A DNA stretch of 64,000 nucleotides, taken from positions 186,001-250,000 of the forward strand of contig BSBK01006425.1 in assembly GCA_027943335.1 (NCBI GenBank), given 5' to 3'. The number at the start of each line of letters is the position of its first letter. The stretch's first letter is position 1. The DNA is from Chamaecyparis obtusa. Taxonomy: Eukaryota > Streptophyta > Pinopsida > Cupressales > Cupressaceae. A program made the translations under genes and the position numbers. This document shows, one piece after another, positions 32,901 to 45,328 of the stretch. The notes beneath the pieces were generated by a model. It did not search any database. It was given only the letters and a program-made list of their open reading frames with translations, and was not told where the DNA came from.

Positions 32901-34463
32901 GAGTTTTTGCAGAGTTATACATTTGTTTTGAAACACAGAAGTGGAAAGTCTAACAAAGTTGCAGATGCTCTTAGTAGAAGGCAACTATTGCTGATAGAGA
33001 TGCAGATTGAGGTGGTTGGGTTCAAGGAACTCAAAAATTTGTATCTAGAGGATCTTGATTTTGGTGAAGCTTGGAAAGCTTGTACAGAACCTGTTACTCT
33101 AGACAGGATGAAATAGCTAGATTTTATCATCCAAGATGATATGCTATTCAGAGAGAGTCAGTTGTGCATTCCATGAAGTTCTATGAGAGAGAATCTCATC
33201 AAGGAGAAGCATAGTGGAGGATTAGCTGGACATTTTGGTCATGATAAAACCCTTATTTTGGTTGGTGAAAATTATTATTGGCCACAATTGCAGCAAGATG
33301 TGAAGAAGTTTGTACAGAGTTGTAGAGTATGTCAAATGGTGAAAGGAGTGAAGCAGAATATAGGGTTGTATCAGCCATTTCCTATACCAGAGAAGCCTTG
33401 GGAGGATATCAGTATGGACTTTGTTCTTGGTTTACCAAGAACTCAGCGGGGACATGATTCAATTTTTGTAGTAGTTGACAGATTTCTAAAGATGGCACAT
33501 TTCATTCCCTGCAAGAAGACTAATGATGTTGTTCATGTAGCAGAATTATTTTTCAGAGAAGTGGTGAGGCTACATGGTTTGCCAAAGACCATAGTTTCAG
33601 ATTGAGATACTAAGTTTGTTGGATATTTTTGGCAGACATTGTGGAAGAAGTTGAAGACAGATTTGAAGTTCAGTTCATCACATCATCCACAGACTGATGG
33701 ATAGACAGAGGTGGTGAATAGAAATTTGGGAAATCTGTTGAGATGTTTGGTTGGAGATAAGCCAATAGGATGGGATTTGATTTTACCACAAGTAGAATTT
33801 GCATACAATAATTCTGTCAATAGGAGCACTGATAAATCACCATTCCAGATTGTATATGGAAGTAGTCCAAGAAATGCATCTGAATTGAGAAAGATAGATA
33901 AAAGAGAAATAAGTAGTGTTGAAGCTGAAGATTTTGCAGAACACTTGAAGAACATCCATGAGGAGGTGAGGAAGCATATTACCAAAATGAATGCGCAGTA
34001 TAAGGCTAAGGTAGATGAGAAAAGGAGGCATAAGGAATTTTAGGTTGGAGATGAAGTCATGGTTCATTTGCGGAAGGAGCGATTTTTGGTTGGTACATAT
34101 AACAACTTAAAAATGAAGAAGTTTGGACCATGTAAGATATTGAAGAAGCATGATTCAGGAAATGCATATGAGGTAGAATTGCCTAGTGAGCTGAATATTT
34201 CACTAGTGTTTAACATTTCAGATTTGACAGAATATCATGAAGGAGGTGTTGAAGATGAGATTGTAGTAGCATAGTGGAGTATTCCAGCAACCAGTTCAGA
34301 TATCAAGGAGATTGAAGACATACTGGATAGTCGTGTTGGTAGAAGCACAAGGAACAAGACATATGAAGACTTTTTGGTCAAATGGAAAGGATGACCTGTT
34401 CAAGATTCATCATGGCTAACAAAGAAGGAGGTTAACCATCTTGGTTTTCCTCTGCCCACCTGA
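29955..34463 (+). pseudogene. gag-pol: Gag-Pol of chromovirus B
   Basis: The ATG at 29955 (MPPRRERGGRPGAM) opens a 4509 bp region whose length is a multiple of three, but it holds two compensating frameshifts: one base lost near 30734 and one gained near 32138. Many nonsense codons interrupt it. In order: Gag with GHAEADKEK and YLNGLRPS, a knuckle region whose first Cys pair is damaged (TYFHYGEEGHRAFEC), protease IIDSGSTDNL, RT with YLDDILIFS, RNase [13 protein letters not shown], integrase zinc finger ([19 protein letters not shown]) and D-D-E core, then a chromodomain with a TGA after KWKG. Related unit bodies are at 40782, 46287, 51792, 57297 and 62798. Confidence 0.93.
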
Positions 34464-34501
34464 GTCGTGACAGGGTCACTTCTCAAATTACCCTGGGTGT
34501 C

Positions 34502-35355
34502 TGATGCAGGAGCATCCTGGGTGTAAGAGCAATCTTGCATCACCCAAAAATATTTCTATTTTTGTATTCAATAAGGGCTATCTTGTGCAAAGTTGCTATT
34601 TATGGAAACTTGCTATTTTTAGTAAGTTGGTCTTACGATCTCTAAATGTTCTAATTTTACATGTGGAGGTTCATCTCAGTCATATCAGCCTGCCCGCAAA
34701 GTTTTATGGCTAGATTAGGTCTAGTTTTGAAGATATTGAAGATTTTCGGTATTGGCAGCAGGGTACAAAAACTTTGAACTCAGTTTTGAACGCTTTAGAG
34801 GCCCCGAATGAGGTCAAAAAATTGGGTGATGGGTGCTTTGTGCAAGTTAAGCCTGTAGAGAACTTTGTGGCATTTCCAGAATGGGGTTATAATAGCCAAT
34901 CGAGTCAATGGGTGATGACTTATGGTCTTCAGAAGTTGGGTCACTTGAAATGGTGAAAAATAATTTTTCTTCAAAATTTCTGTTTGGGTTTCAAAACTCA
35001 TTTTGAGCTGACTTCGATGTAATAAATTGTAAAATAAAATAATTCTAAGTTTGGTCGGCCCCAAGGGCTAAATTTCTAGAACCTTCTCGGGCGGTGGAAA
35101 TTGCCTATATGAAGAAGGCCCGTAGTGTTGTCTAGGGTAGTTCTGGGTAGTAGATCTAGGTATTGATTCGAGGCTTTGTCCTACAGAATATTGTAAGGGA
35201 ATGCCCATGTGACTTTGCATATTGTAATTCTGAAAGTTTGTAATTCCACATTTGTGGAGATAATAAGAAGCCAATTTTCTGTTCTTGCATATTATTATTG
35301 TTGTTTCTCTATTTCTGTTAAGTGTTTGTGGTATTAAGGGGAGCACCCTTCATCA
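34502..35355 (+). repeat. 3' LTR of chromovirus B
   Basis: Begins tgatgcaggagcatcc and ends cacccttcatca, followed by the target copy ttgga. The 38 bases before it contain no purine tract; they contain the small inverted repeat gtgacagggtcac and the phrase ctgggtgtc. Confidence 0.94.
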
Positions 35356-35360
35356 TTGGA

Positions 35361-35653
35361 TCAAGTAGATGATAAAATATTTTGGAATTCAGATTGATTA
35401 TCCTATTGCTATTCACTATGATAACACTAGCACTATCAATATGTCTAAGAACCTTGTGATGCATGCAAAGACAAAATACATTGAGATCAAGTATCACTTC
35501 CTAAGAGAGAAAGTGGAAGAGAAAAAAGTCAAGTTGGACTATGTGAGTACTAAAGAATAGTTGGAAGATATATTCACAAAGCCCTTCCCTAAGGATATTT
35601 TTGAGTATCTTAGGGGGAAGTTGGTAGTAATTCCCTTCCCTCATTCTACTTAG
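35361..35653 (+). pseudogene. pol: RNase H C-terminus of copia E (resumed)
   Basis: Continues the frame interrupted at 28998, with TAG directly after WIK. Shows the copia C-terminal block YDNTSTINMSKNLVMHAKTK, IEIKYHFLRE and a further TAG before LEDIFTKPFPKD. It ends at a TAG at 35651-35653 after VIPFPHST. Confidence 0.92.
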
Positions 35654-36017
35654 AAGGAAGCAGGAATGGCATAAGTCCTCTGGGACTAATGGAAGGTTGA
35701 CTACTCTGCTTCTGGAGTAGTACCAGTGCTTAAAATGAGTGTCACCCTTTGCCATTGATGTCAAAGGAGGAGTATATATATAGATTCATGAAAAACAAAG
35801 TAAAAAGAGGAGTAATATACTAAGGGGGAGCAGCATTCAGTTATGATAGCAGTACAGTTGAGGAAATGGAGAATATTAGAAAATATTGTAGCAGATGGAA
35901 GATTCATCTTTGGGGGATTTTTGAAGAGGAAATAGAAAATGTTATAAAATAAATGTTCATTTGGGTTGATGTTGGTATTTCATTCCACATGTTTCCATCA
36001 ATGCCAAAGGGGGAGAT
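35654..36017 (+). other. 3' untranslated region of copia E with three purine tracts
   Basis: caaaggaggagta (35762-35774), taagggggagcag (35821-35833) and caaagggggagat (36005-36017). The last abuts the LTR start tgttgg and is the functional polypurine tract. The first sits in a context (ccattgatgt) that resembles the one before the last (ccatcaatgc), so the tract was duplicated. Copia F shows the same layout. Confidence 0.8.
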
Positions 36018-37278
36018 TGTTGGAGATTTTCCAACAGGCCAATACTGACTATATGTTTGTCATTGATGACAACATATGGAAAGTAGCATGTGTAGAAGTC
36101 TTATGTAGTAAGCCTTTAGTATATGATGCATGGACATGATATCAGCATGATATCATGGGTGCAGAGGTTAACTATAAGTACAGATAGTTATATAGCAGCT
36201 TGTGTCAGCAATGTTCCTAACAGAGTTATAGGCAGTGTTCTATGTATGGTTGTCCGTACAATTGTCTTATGGGCATGCGCCCTAGGATATATGTTGTAGA
36301 CATGTTAGTGATGTTAATTTCATGGACGCATGGTCTGATGATGAATGCAAGTGAAGTTATGCAGTCACTATTCACCAGTAGCAGTTTCCTGTGTTTGTTC
36401 AAAAGAGCCGACAGAGATTTTATTGTTTCTTGAGTTGCGCCTATCTTGAGGATATGAGCCCTTGGATTTGAGCTTGGAGAAGTGTTATTGATGTTTGGTT
36501 AAGAGTGCATAAGTTAATTCAACTTACAGAGAAAGTTTTGGTTGTTTTGGTAGAGCCGACAATGTGTGGCATGCATCTACAATTATTTTATTAGACAGGT
36601 CCCAGAATGAGCTGCATGCATAATAGAGCTGACAAAATGTTTTTTGGAGTTTATTATGGTTTCTCTAATATGATTTCAAGGTGGTTCTAATAGGTTGACT
36701 TGATTATATTATTTGGAGGAAATATATTTATAGGCAGTCATTTGTGATTGCTGAAGTGTGGTTCATGGTTGATTAAGCAGAGTAGAGCTGAGTGTGCAAA
36801 AGTGTTGAACCATTAGAAGAAGGTCAATGTGACTAAGAATAATATGTGTGCTATTCATTGGAACTGATCTAGACAATAGGTCAAAGCGTAGTTCACCAAG
36901 ATCTAGATATAGTGTGTATCTATTCTTCAGAAGGTTGTAGCCTTCGCCCATTTGAGTAGTGAGCTCTTGGATAGTACGTCCTCTCCCCTAACAGGGACAA
37001 TTGTAAAAGACTCCTAACAGGGTCTGACCCTTAACCAGGTCTACTATACTTCATATATTGTAAAGCTACTCCTAACAGGGTAAAGGATCTTCTAACAAGG
37101 ATAATTATACACTAGTACAAAATATTAGTTGGTATCAAGTCCCACTAGGGTTTTTACCTATTTGTTTTTCCCCGTAGCCAAAATATTGGTGTTGTGTATA
37201 CTTAATTAGATAAAGAATTGAAACTTGTAGATAGATGATTCACCCCCTCTCAATTATCTCTTGGGACTATTCCTAACA
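36018..37278 (+). repeat. Copia LTR shared by E (3') and D (5')
   Basis: 1261 bp, tgttggagattttcc to gactattcctaaca. Upstream lies a polypurine tract and the end of a copia pol; downstream lies a primer site and a copia gag. Between 36987 and 37100 the word cctaacaggg occurs three times exactly, with two variants. Near the 3' end is ttcaccccctctcaatt, the complement of the G-rich motif in the minus-strand elements F and G. Confidence 0.92.
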
Positions 37279-37280
37279 AT

Positions 37281-37292
37281 TGGTATCAGAGC
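37281..37292 (+). other. Primer binding site of copia D
   Basis: tggtatcagagc, two bases after the LTR end. Confidence 0.95.
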
Positions 37293-37334
37293 CAAGTGCC
37301 TCAGAGAGAAGTTTAACAGCTTGAGGTTTATCAG

Positions 37335-39823
37335 ATGGCATACTTCAAGAAAGAGAGTCCTAATTTTGATGGATAAAATTATCTTGATTGGAAGAACAAG
37401 ATGATGACCCATTTGCAGTGTATTGCTTATGAAGTTTTCAATGTAACTATCAAAGCAGCCAAGATTCCTTCTTTAGAAGACCTTGAACAGGATGATGGTA
37501 CTGACACTCAAAAGGAATTGTTTCATCACAATGCTATAGCTAAATAAGCTCTTATCAGCGCACTATCTGATAGTGAGTTTTCAAAGATAAAGAAGGTAGA
37601 CACTACCCACAAGATATGGAAGTACCTTGTAGACATATTTGAAGGAGACAAGCAAGCAAAGGATGCGCATAGAAAGACATGGAATAAAAGATTCAATGCA
37701 TTAGAGATGCTACCTAAAGAAAACATCAGAGCTTATAATCAAAGGGTCAATGAAGTAGTTGCTGGAATCACGAACAATGGTGGAGAGATCTCAGAAGAAG
37801 ATATTATGGACAAGTTGATGACTACTCTCACTCCAGAATATGAAAGCAAGATCAATATCCTTGATGAGACCATGCAACTTACATCAAATTTTAAGAGAGA
37901 GACTTTGATCAACAAAATCTCAGCTTTTGAGATTTCAAGATTGAAGACAGAACCTAAAAGTGAGACAGCCTTCAAAGCAACAATTCATGGTAAGAAATCT
38001 ACAAACACTTCTAGTAATTTTGATGATGATGATGAAGAGAAAACTTAAGATGATTTTATTGCTATGGTTGCTAAAAGAGAAAAGAAAGGAAAAGGAAAAT
38101 ATGAAGTTCAATTGCCTTTCAAGTGCTTTTCATGTAATAAGATAGGTCACTTTGCATCTAAGTGTCCTACTAGAGTTAGAAAGTTCAAAAAGGATTACAA
38201 GCCTAAGTACTCTAAGGAATGTTACTTTGCTGGAGATGGAGTTTCGGATGATGAATCAGGTGAAGAATAAATTGGATTCATTGCTATTGTAGACAAAACA
38301 AATATTAATTCAGTTCCTAAAAATGAGAAAGTAAATCTCGAGCTAGCATTGATTTTCCAAGAAGACATAAGGACAGATTGGATTATAGATAGTGGTTGTT
38401 CACATCACATGATAGGTGATAAAGGTAGGTTTGTTCATTTGGATGAATACAATGGAGGTATGGTCAAATTTGGAGACAACACTCCTAAACCTATAGTTGG
38501 TAAAGGAGCCATCACTTTGGATGGAAAGAACAATACTAATGATGTTCTTTATATTGATGGTTTGAAACATAACCTTCTTAGTGCTGGATAGTTACTTGGT
38601 AAAGGCTATCAGTTGGAGTTCAAAGATGACAAATGCATCATTAACAACAAGGATGGTGTTATGATTGCATCAGGCACAAAGACAAGAGGTAATATTATTC
38701 AACTTAATTCAGAAGTAAGTTGTTTTGTTGCTAAAATTGATGACAGTTGGTTGTGGCATAGAAGACTATGTCATATCAATTTTGATAACATAGTGAAGAT
38801 AAGCAATGTTAAAGCAGCAAGAGATCTACCTAGCATAGCATAGCCAATTGATACTATATGTAGGGAATGTGTGATGGGGGAGCATGTGAGAAATTCATTC
38901 AAGAGCAAGCAGAATTCAACAAAGAACAAGTTGGATCTGATTCATATCGACCTATGTGGACCAGCTCAAACAAGATCATACTATGGTGATAGGTATTTTA
39001 TTTTGTTTTTTGATGATTATACTAGGATGATGTGGGTTTCATTCTTAAAAGATAAGTCAAAAGTATTTGATAAGTGCAAAATATTCAAAGCTAAAGTTGA
39101 GAATGAATCTAGATTAAAGATAAAATGTTTGAGATCAGATAGAGGAGGAGAATTCACCTCTGACAGATTTTATGAGTACTGTGAAGAACATGGCATAAAG
39201 AGATAGTTAAGTGCACTTAAAACACCTTATTAGAATGGAATTGCAGAGAGAAGGAATAGGATCATTTTTTATACAGCACGCACCATTATGATAGAAGGAA
39301 AAGTTGCACACACCTATTGGAGAGATGTGGTCAATCAAATAGCCTATTCAATCAATAGAATTCAGTTAAGGCCAGGCGCTAACAAAAAACCTTATGAGCT
39401 ATGGTTTGGTAATGTTCCCATAGTAAAATACTTTAGAATCTTTGGAAGCAAGTGCTACATCAAGAGGGATGAAGCAATAGGCAAGTTTGATGCAAGAAGT
39501 GATGAAGGTATTTTTCTTGGTTACTCTACTAAAAGTAAAGCTTATAGATGTTTCAATTTAAGATTGAAAAAGATCATTGAAAGTGCTCATGTAAAGATTG
39601 ATGAAAATTTTATGATTCAAGAAAGATATCATGATTACTCACCCATGATTGAAGAAGAACCTAGACCCTCCACTAGTGAAACAATTATTGAGAAAATGTT
39701 TGATAGCATTGATGTGTTGTTCAATAACCCTGAGACAAGTGAAGAAGGTACTCCTAAGGCTGATGAGTCAGCATCACCTAAAGTTCAAAAGTTTACATCA
39801 AGAAATCATTCCAAGAAGGACAT
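37335..39823 (+). pseudogene. gag-pol: Gag, protease and integrase of copia D
   Basis: One frame from ATG 37335 (MAYFKKESPNFDG) to the insertion point of array C, with eight nonsense codons and no frameshift. All eight are TAA or TAG and can be explained by C-to-T at CAA or CAG. The domains are copia Gag, knuckle CFSCNKIGHFASKC, protease [11 protein letters not shown], pre-integrase box WLWHRRLCH, integrase HIDLCGP, DDYTRM and NGIAERRNR, then the linker after GSKCY and GIFLGYSTKSKAYRCF. It stops at SRNHSKKDI where the chromovirus LTR begins. RT and RNase H would lie beyond the array, outside the window. Confidence 0.92.
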
Positions 39824-40680
39824 TGATGCAGGAGCATCCTAGGTGTAAGAGCAATCTTGCATCACCCAAAAATATTTCTATTTTTGTATTCAATAAGGGC
39901 TATTTTGTGCAGAGCTGCTATTTATGAAAAGTTACTATTTTTGGTAATTTTTGTATGTGCTTAGAATGATCTGATTTCTTTCTTGGAGGTTCATTTTGGT
40001 CATATAAGTCTGCCAGTAAAGTTTCATTGCCAGATCAAGTGTATATTGGAAGATATTGAAGATTTTCGGTATTGGCAGCAGGGTACAGAAACTTTGAACT
40101 CAGTTTTGAAGGCTCTAGAGGCCCGGGATGAGGTCAAAAATTTGGGAGATGGGCACTTGCGCGGGTCAAGCCTGTAGAGCGCTTCGTGGCATTTTCGAAA
40201 TGGGGTTATAATAGCCGATCGGGTCAACTGGTGATGACTTATGGTCTTCGGAAGTTGGGCCAACTGAAATGGCAAAAAATAATTTTCTTCAAAATTTCTG
40301 TTCGGATTTCAAAGGTTATCTTGAGCTGACTATGATGTAATGAAATGTAAAATAAAATAATTCTAAGTTTGGTCGGCCTTATTGGCTAAAATTCTGGAAC
40401 CTTCCCAGGCGGTGAAAAATTGCCTATATAAGAAAGGCTGTATTATTGTCTTAGGCAGTTCAGAATAGTTCTGGGTAGTAGATCTGGGTATTGATTCGAG
40501 GCTTTGTCCTACAAAATATTGTAAGGGAATGCCCATGTGGCTTTGCATATTGTAATTCTGAAAGTTTGCAATTCCACATTTGTGGAGATAATAAGAAGCC
40601 AATTTTCTGTTCTTCCAAATTGTTGTTGTTTCTCTATTTCTGTTATGCGTTTGTGGTATTAAGGGGAGCACCTTTCATCA
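39824..40680 (+). repeat. Array LTR C1
   Basis: 857 bp, tgatgcaggagcatcc to ctttcatca. TATA-like ctatataag at 40424-40432 marks a probable promoter, so transcripts would start a few tens of bases downstream. A primer site tggtatcagagc follows at 40683-40694. Confidence 0.95.
40424..40432 (+). promoter_or_regulatory. TATA box in LTR C1
   Basis: ctatataag in a conserved setting (gcggtgaaaaattgc upstream). Equivalents are at 45929 (C2), 51434 (C3), 56939 (C4) and 62441 (C5, ctatataaag). Confidence 0.65.
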
Positions 40681-40781
40681 AGTGGTATCAGAGCATGTTT
40701 TCTTAAGTGTTTAAATAGATCGCTGACTGTGAGGCAGTTTGCACCAGGACCATGGCTAGGGTTTCAGCGTGCATCGCGAAA

Positions 40782-43700
40782 ATGCCTCCACGAAGGGAAC
40801 GTGGTGGAAGAGCTGGTGTTGTAACACCTGAGGTTAGAGAGCTGCAGAGACAAGTGCGAGCATTGCAAGAAGAGATTCGTAGAGGAATGAATCTTAATGT
40901 CAGAGATGAAAGTGAGGATGAAGCCGAAGAAGAATATCAAGAAGGAGAAGTTGAAATTGTGAACCAGGAGGAAGAAAGACTTTTTCGGACGATTTTCAAG
41001 ATTGGGAAAAGACCTAAGATTGAGGTCCCTACATTTTCTAGAAATCTTAACCTAGAGGAATTGATCAACTGGATCAATGAATGTGAGGAATATTTTGAGT
41101 AAGAAGATGTTGAGGATCCTGATAGGGTAAAATTTGTGAAGGCCAGACTGAAAGGTCATGCGAAGATCTGGTGGCAAGAAATTCAATTGGAGCGAAATAG
41201 AAAAGGGAAAGATAAAATCACAAGATGGGATCGGATGGTGGATAAATTGAAGTGATAGTTTATTCCTGTTGATTATGAGCTTGATCTACTAAAGAAAATG
41301 CAAAGTTTGAAGCAAGCAGGAAGATCTGTTCAGGAGTATACAGAGGAGTTCTATCGACTCCTCATCAGAACAGGCCATGCAGAAGCTGATAAGGAGAAAG
41401 TAGCCCGATACCTTAATGGGTTAAGGCCAAGCATTCAGGAGGAGTTGAATCTGGTTCGAATGAACAGCATTGAGGAGGCATACCAATTTGCCCTAAAAGT
41501 AGAGAAAAAGCTGAATAAGAAGTTCGAGAGTAGACAAAATGGAAGAGGTCGCGATGGATGATCTGGTGGATGGTCATATGGTGGCCGAAATGAAGATCTG
41601 AAAAAGAAGGATGAGGCTAGTAGCAGTCAGAATCAGTGTGAAAATAATTCCAATCACTTCTAGGATCAAAATAATAGAGATCAGAGAGGAAGAGGAAGAG
41701 GACAAGGATCTGGAAGAGGAGGCTTCCGTGGAACATGTTTTCACTGTGGAGAAGAAGGTCATAGGGCATTTGAATGTCCTCAGCGCCAAGGCAGAATAGA
41801 CAGGAGAAATGAAGGCAAGGCCAGAGTTGCGCATGTTAATGAAGATGCTAGATCATCAAATTCTGAAGATGCTGAAAGAGGAGAAACGCTAATTAATAGA
41901 AGAGTCTTCCTGAGTGGTGAGAATGAACCTGAACAAAGGAGGAGCCTCTTTCGCACTAGATGCAAGTGTGAGGGTAAATGTTGTGATGTGATTATCGATA
42001 GTGGAAGTACTGACAATTTGGTGTCAGAAGAGATGGTGACAAAGTTGAAGCTCAAGAGACAGAAACACCCACATCCATATCGGATTGCCTGGGTGCAGGA
42101 TGACCACAAGGTCATGGTCAGTGAACAGTGCCTGGTAAAGTTCAAGATCGGCGAATACCAAGATGAGGTATTGTGTGATATCATATCTATGGATGCATGT
42201 CATATGTTGTTGGGTAGACCATGGCAGTTTGACAGATGTGCTGTACATGATGGTCGTGCGAATACCTATTCCCTGACAAAGGATGGAGTGTGACATAAGC
42301 TAAAACCATTGAAGGAGACTGAAGAAAAGGTATGTGATACTGCAAAGATAACTTTTGTTGATGGAAGAAATTTCCTAGATGGTATGAGGCATGAGCATGT
42401 ATGTTTTGCTTTAATTCCAAAAGCTGGTAAAGAGGAAGTAGAAGATGTTCCTATAGAAGTTGCAGATTTGTTGAATGAGTTTCAGGATATTGTATCCGAT
42501 AACGTGCCTGATGGATTACCACCAGTCAGGAAGATCAGCCATCAGATGGACTTGATCCCAGGAGCGAGTTTGCTGAACAAGGCAGCACACAGAATGACAC
42601 TTGTAAAAAGTGAAGAGTTGAACAGACAAGTACATGAGTTGTTACAGAAAAGATTGATCCATGAGAGTTTGAGTCCTTGTGCTGTACCAGCGGTATTAGG
42701 ACCAAAGAAGAATGGAGAATGGAGGATGTGTACAGATTCTAGGGAAATAAATAAGATCACAATCAAGTACAGGTTTCCATTGCCACGAATGGATGATATT
42801 ATGGACTGTTTGAGTGGAGCTGTGTATTTTTCAAAGATAGATCTAAAAAGTGGATATCATCAGATTCGGATCAGAGAAGGAGATGAATGGAAGACTGCCT
42901 TCAAGACAAAGGAAGGACTGTATGAGTGGTTAGTCATGCCTTTTGGGCTAACCAATGCACCGAGCACTTTCATGCCGCTCATGAATGAGGTTCTGAAAGA
43001 ATTTCTGGGTAAGTTTGTCATTGTTTACCTACATGATATTTTGATCTTTAGTAATACATTGGAGGAGCATATGAGGCATATTCGTATGGTATTTGAGAAA
43101 CTGAGAGAAAAGAAATTATTGATTAATTTGAAGAAGTGCAGTTTTGTGAAGAAAGAGTTAGTGTATTGGGGATTTGTAGTTTCAGCAGAAGGTCTAAAAA
43201 TGGACTCAAAAAAGGTACAGGCTATCCTTGGATGGCCTACTCCAAAGAGTGCTACTGAGGTAAGATCTTTTCATGGTTTGGCTAGCTTTTACAAAAAGTT
43301 TATCTGAAATTTTAGCAGTATTTGTGGACCCTTGACTGAAACAATGAGAGGGGATAGAAAAGAGTTTAAGTGGACTAATGGGGCAGAAAATAGTTTTCAA
43401 TTATTGAAATAAAAAGTTACAGAACAACTTGTTTGAGCACTTCCAGATTTCAATAAGGTGTTTCAAGTAGATTGTGATGCTAGTGGTACTGCAATAGGAG
43501 CTGTTATGAGCCAAGAAGGTCAACCTGTTGCTTATTTCAGTGAGAAGTTAAATGATGCCAAGAGAAAATATTCTGTTTATGATCAAAAATTTTATGCTAT
43601 AGTTCAGGCATTAAAGAAGTAGAGACACTATCTGCTTCCTAAGGAGTTTGTTTTGTATACTGATCATCAAGCTTTGCAATATTTGAATAGTCAAGGAAAA

Positions 43701-45290
43701 TTGAATCAAAGGCATTTGAAATAGGTTGAGTTTTTACATAGTTATACATTTATTTTGAAACACACGAGTGAAAAGTCTAATAGGGTTGCAGATGCTCTTA
43801 GCAGAAGGCAACTATTGCTGACAGAAATACAGATTGAAGTGGTTGGGTTCAAGGAACTCAAGAATTTGTATCCAGATGATCCTGATTTTGGTGAAGCTTG
43901 GAAAGCTTGTACAGAACCTGTTACTCTAGACAAGATGAAATGGTTGGATTTCATCATCCAGGATGATATGCTATTAAGAGGGAGTCAGTTGTGCATTCCA
44001 CGAAGTTCTATGAGGGAGAATCTCATCAAGGAGAAGCATAGTGGGGGATTGGCTGGACATTTTGGTCCTGATAAAACCCTTGCTTTGGTTGGTGAGAATT
44101 ATTATTGGCCACAGTTGCAGCAAGATGTGAAGAAGTTTGTACAGAGTTGCAGAGTATGTCAGATGGCGAAAGGAGTGAAGTAGAATACAGGATTGTATCA
44201 GCCATTACCTGTACCAGAGAAGCCTTGGGAGGATATCAGCATGGACTTTGTTCTTGGTTTACCGAGGACTCAGCGGGGACATGATTCAATTTTTGTAGTG
44301 GTTGATAGATTTTCAAAGATGGCACATTTCATTCCCTGCAAGAAGACTAATGATGCTGTTCATGTAGCAGAATTATTTTTCAGAGAAGTAGTGAGACTTC
44401 ATGCTTTGCCAAAGACCATAGTTTCAGATCGGGACACTAAGTTTGTTGGATATTTCTGGCGTACATTATGGAAGAAGTTGAAGATAGATTTGAAGTTCAG
44501 TTCATCACATCATCCACAGACTGATGGACAGACAGAGGTGGTGAATAGAAGCTTGGGAAATTTGCTGAGATGTTTGGTTGGAGATAAGCCAACAGGATGG
44601 GATTTAATTTTATCACAGGTGGAATTTGCATACAATAATTCTGTCAATAGAAGCACTGGTAAATCACCATTCCAAATTGTATATGGAAGTACTCCAAGAA
44701 ATGCATCTGAATTGAGGAAGATAGATAAAGGAGAAATAAGTAGTGGCGAAGCTGAAGATTTTACAGAACACTTGAAGAACATCCATGGGGAGGTGAGGAA
44801 GCATATTACCAAAATGAACACACAGTATAAGGCTAAGGCAGATGAGAAAAGGAGGTATAAGGAATTTCAAGTTGGTGATGAAGTCATGGTTCATTTGCGG
44901 AAGGAGCAGTTTTCAGTTGGTACATATAACAAGCTGAAAATGAAGAAGTTTGGGCCATGCAGGATATTGAAGAAACATGATTCAGGAAATGCATATGAGG
45001 TAGAATTGCCTATTGAGCTAAATATTTCACCAGTGTTTAACATTTCAGATCTGACAGAGTATCATGAAGGAGGTGTTGAAGATAAGATTATAGTAGCACA
45101 GTGTAGTATTCCAGCAACTAGTTCAGACACTAAGGAGATTGAAGATATACTGGATAGTCATGTTTGCAGAAGCAGAAGGAACAAGACATATGAAGAATAT
45201 CTGGTTAAGTGGAAAGGAGGACCTGTTGAAGATTCATCATGGCTAACAAAGGAGGAGGTGAACCGTCTTGGTTTTCCTCTACACACCTGA
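40782..45290 (+). pseudogene. gag-pol: Gag-Pol-chromodomain of array unit C1
   Basis: 4509 bp in a single frame with 12 nonsense codons and no frameshift (41100, 41253, 41256, 41559, 41661, 42291, 43305, 43410, 43434, 43620, 43722, 44181). It starts MPPRRERGGRAGVV; an in-frame ATG also lies 30 bases upstream. Gag runs to a knuckle CFHCGEEGHRAFEC, then protease IIDSGSTDNL, RT (YLHDILIF: the second residue after Tyr is His, a damaged YLDD box), RNase H, integrase and chromodomain. The last 365 codons (44193-45290) are open and hold the D-D-E core and a complete chromodomain reading KWKGGPVEDSSWL. The chromodomain would bind histone marks and steer integration to heterochromatin. Confidence 0.95.
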
Positions 45291-45328
45291 GTCGTGACAG
45301 GGTCACTTCTCAAATTACCCCGGGTGTC

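Larger units (their letters stand above)
28999..35355 (+). mobile_element. Complete Ty3/gypsy chromovirus B inserted in copia E
   Basis: 6357 bp with 854-855 bp LTRs (28999-29853 and 34502-35355) and target duplication ttgga. Order: LTR, initiator-Met-like primer site (ttgtatcagagc, one mismatch, 29856-29867), single gag-pol frame with integrase after RNase H, chromodomain, LTR. It is the same family as the units of array C. The LTRs differ at over 50 positions by eye, about 6-8%, so the insertion is old. The 5' LTR starts TC instead of TG. Confidence 0.95.
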
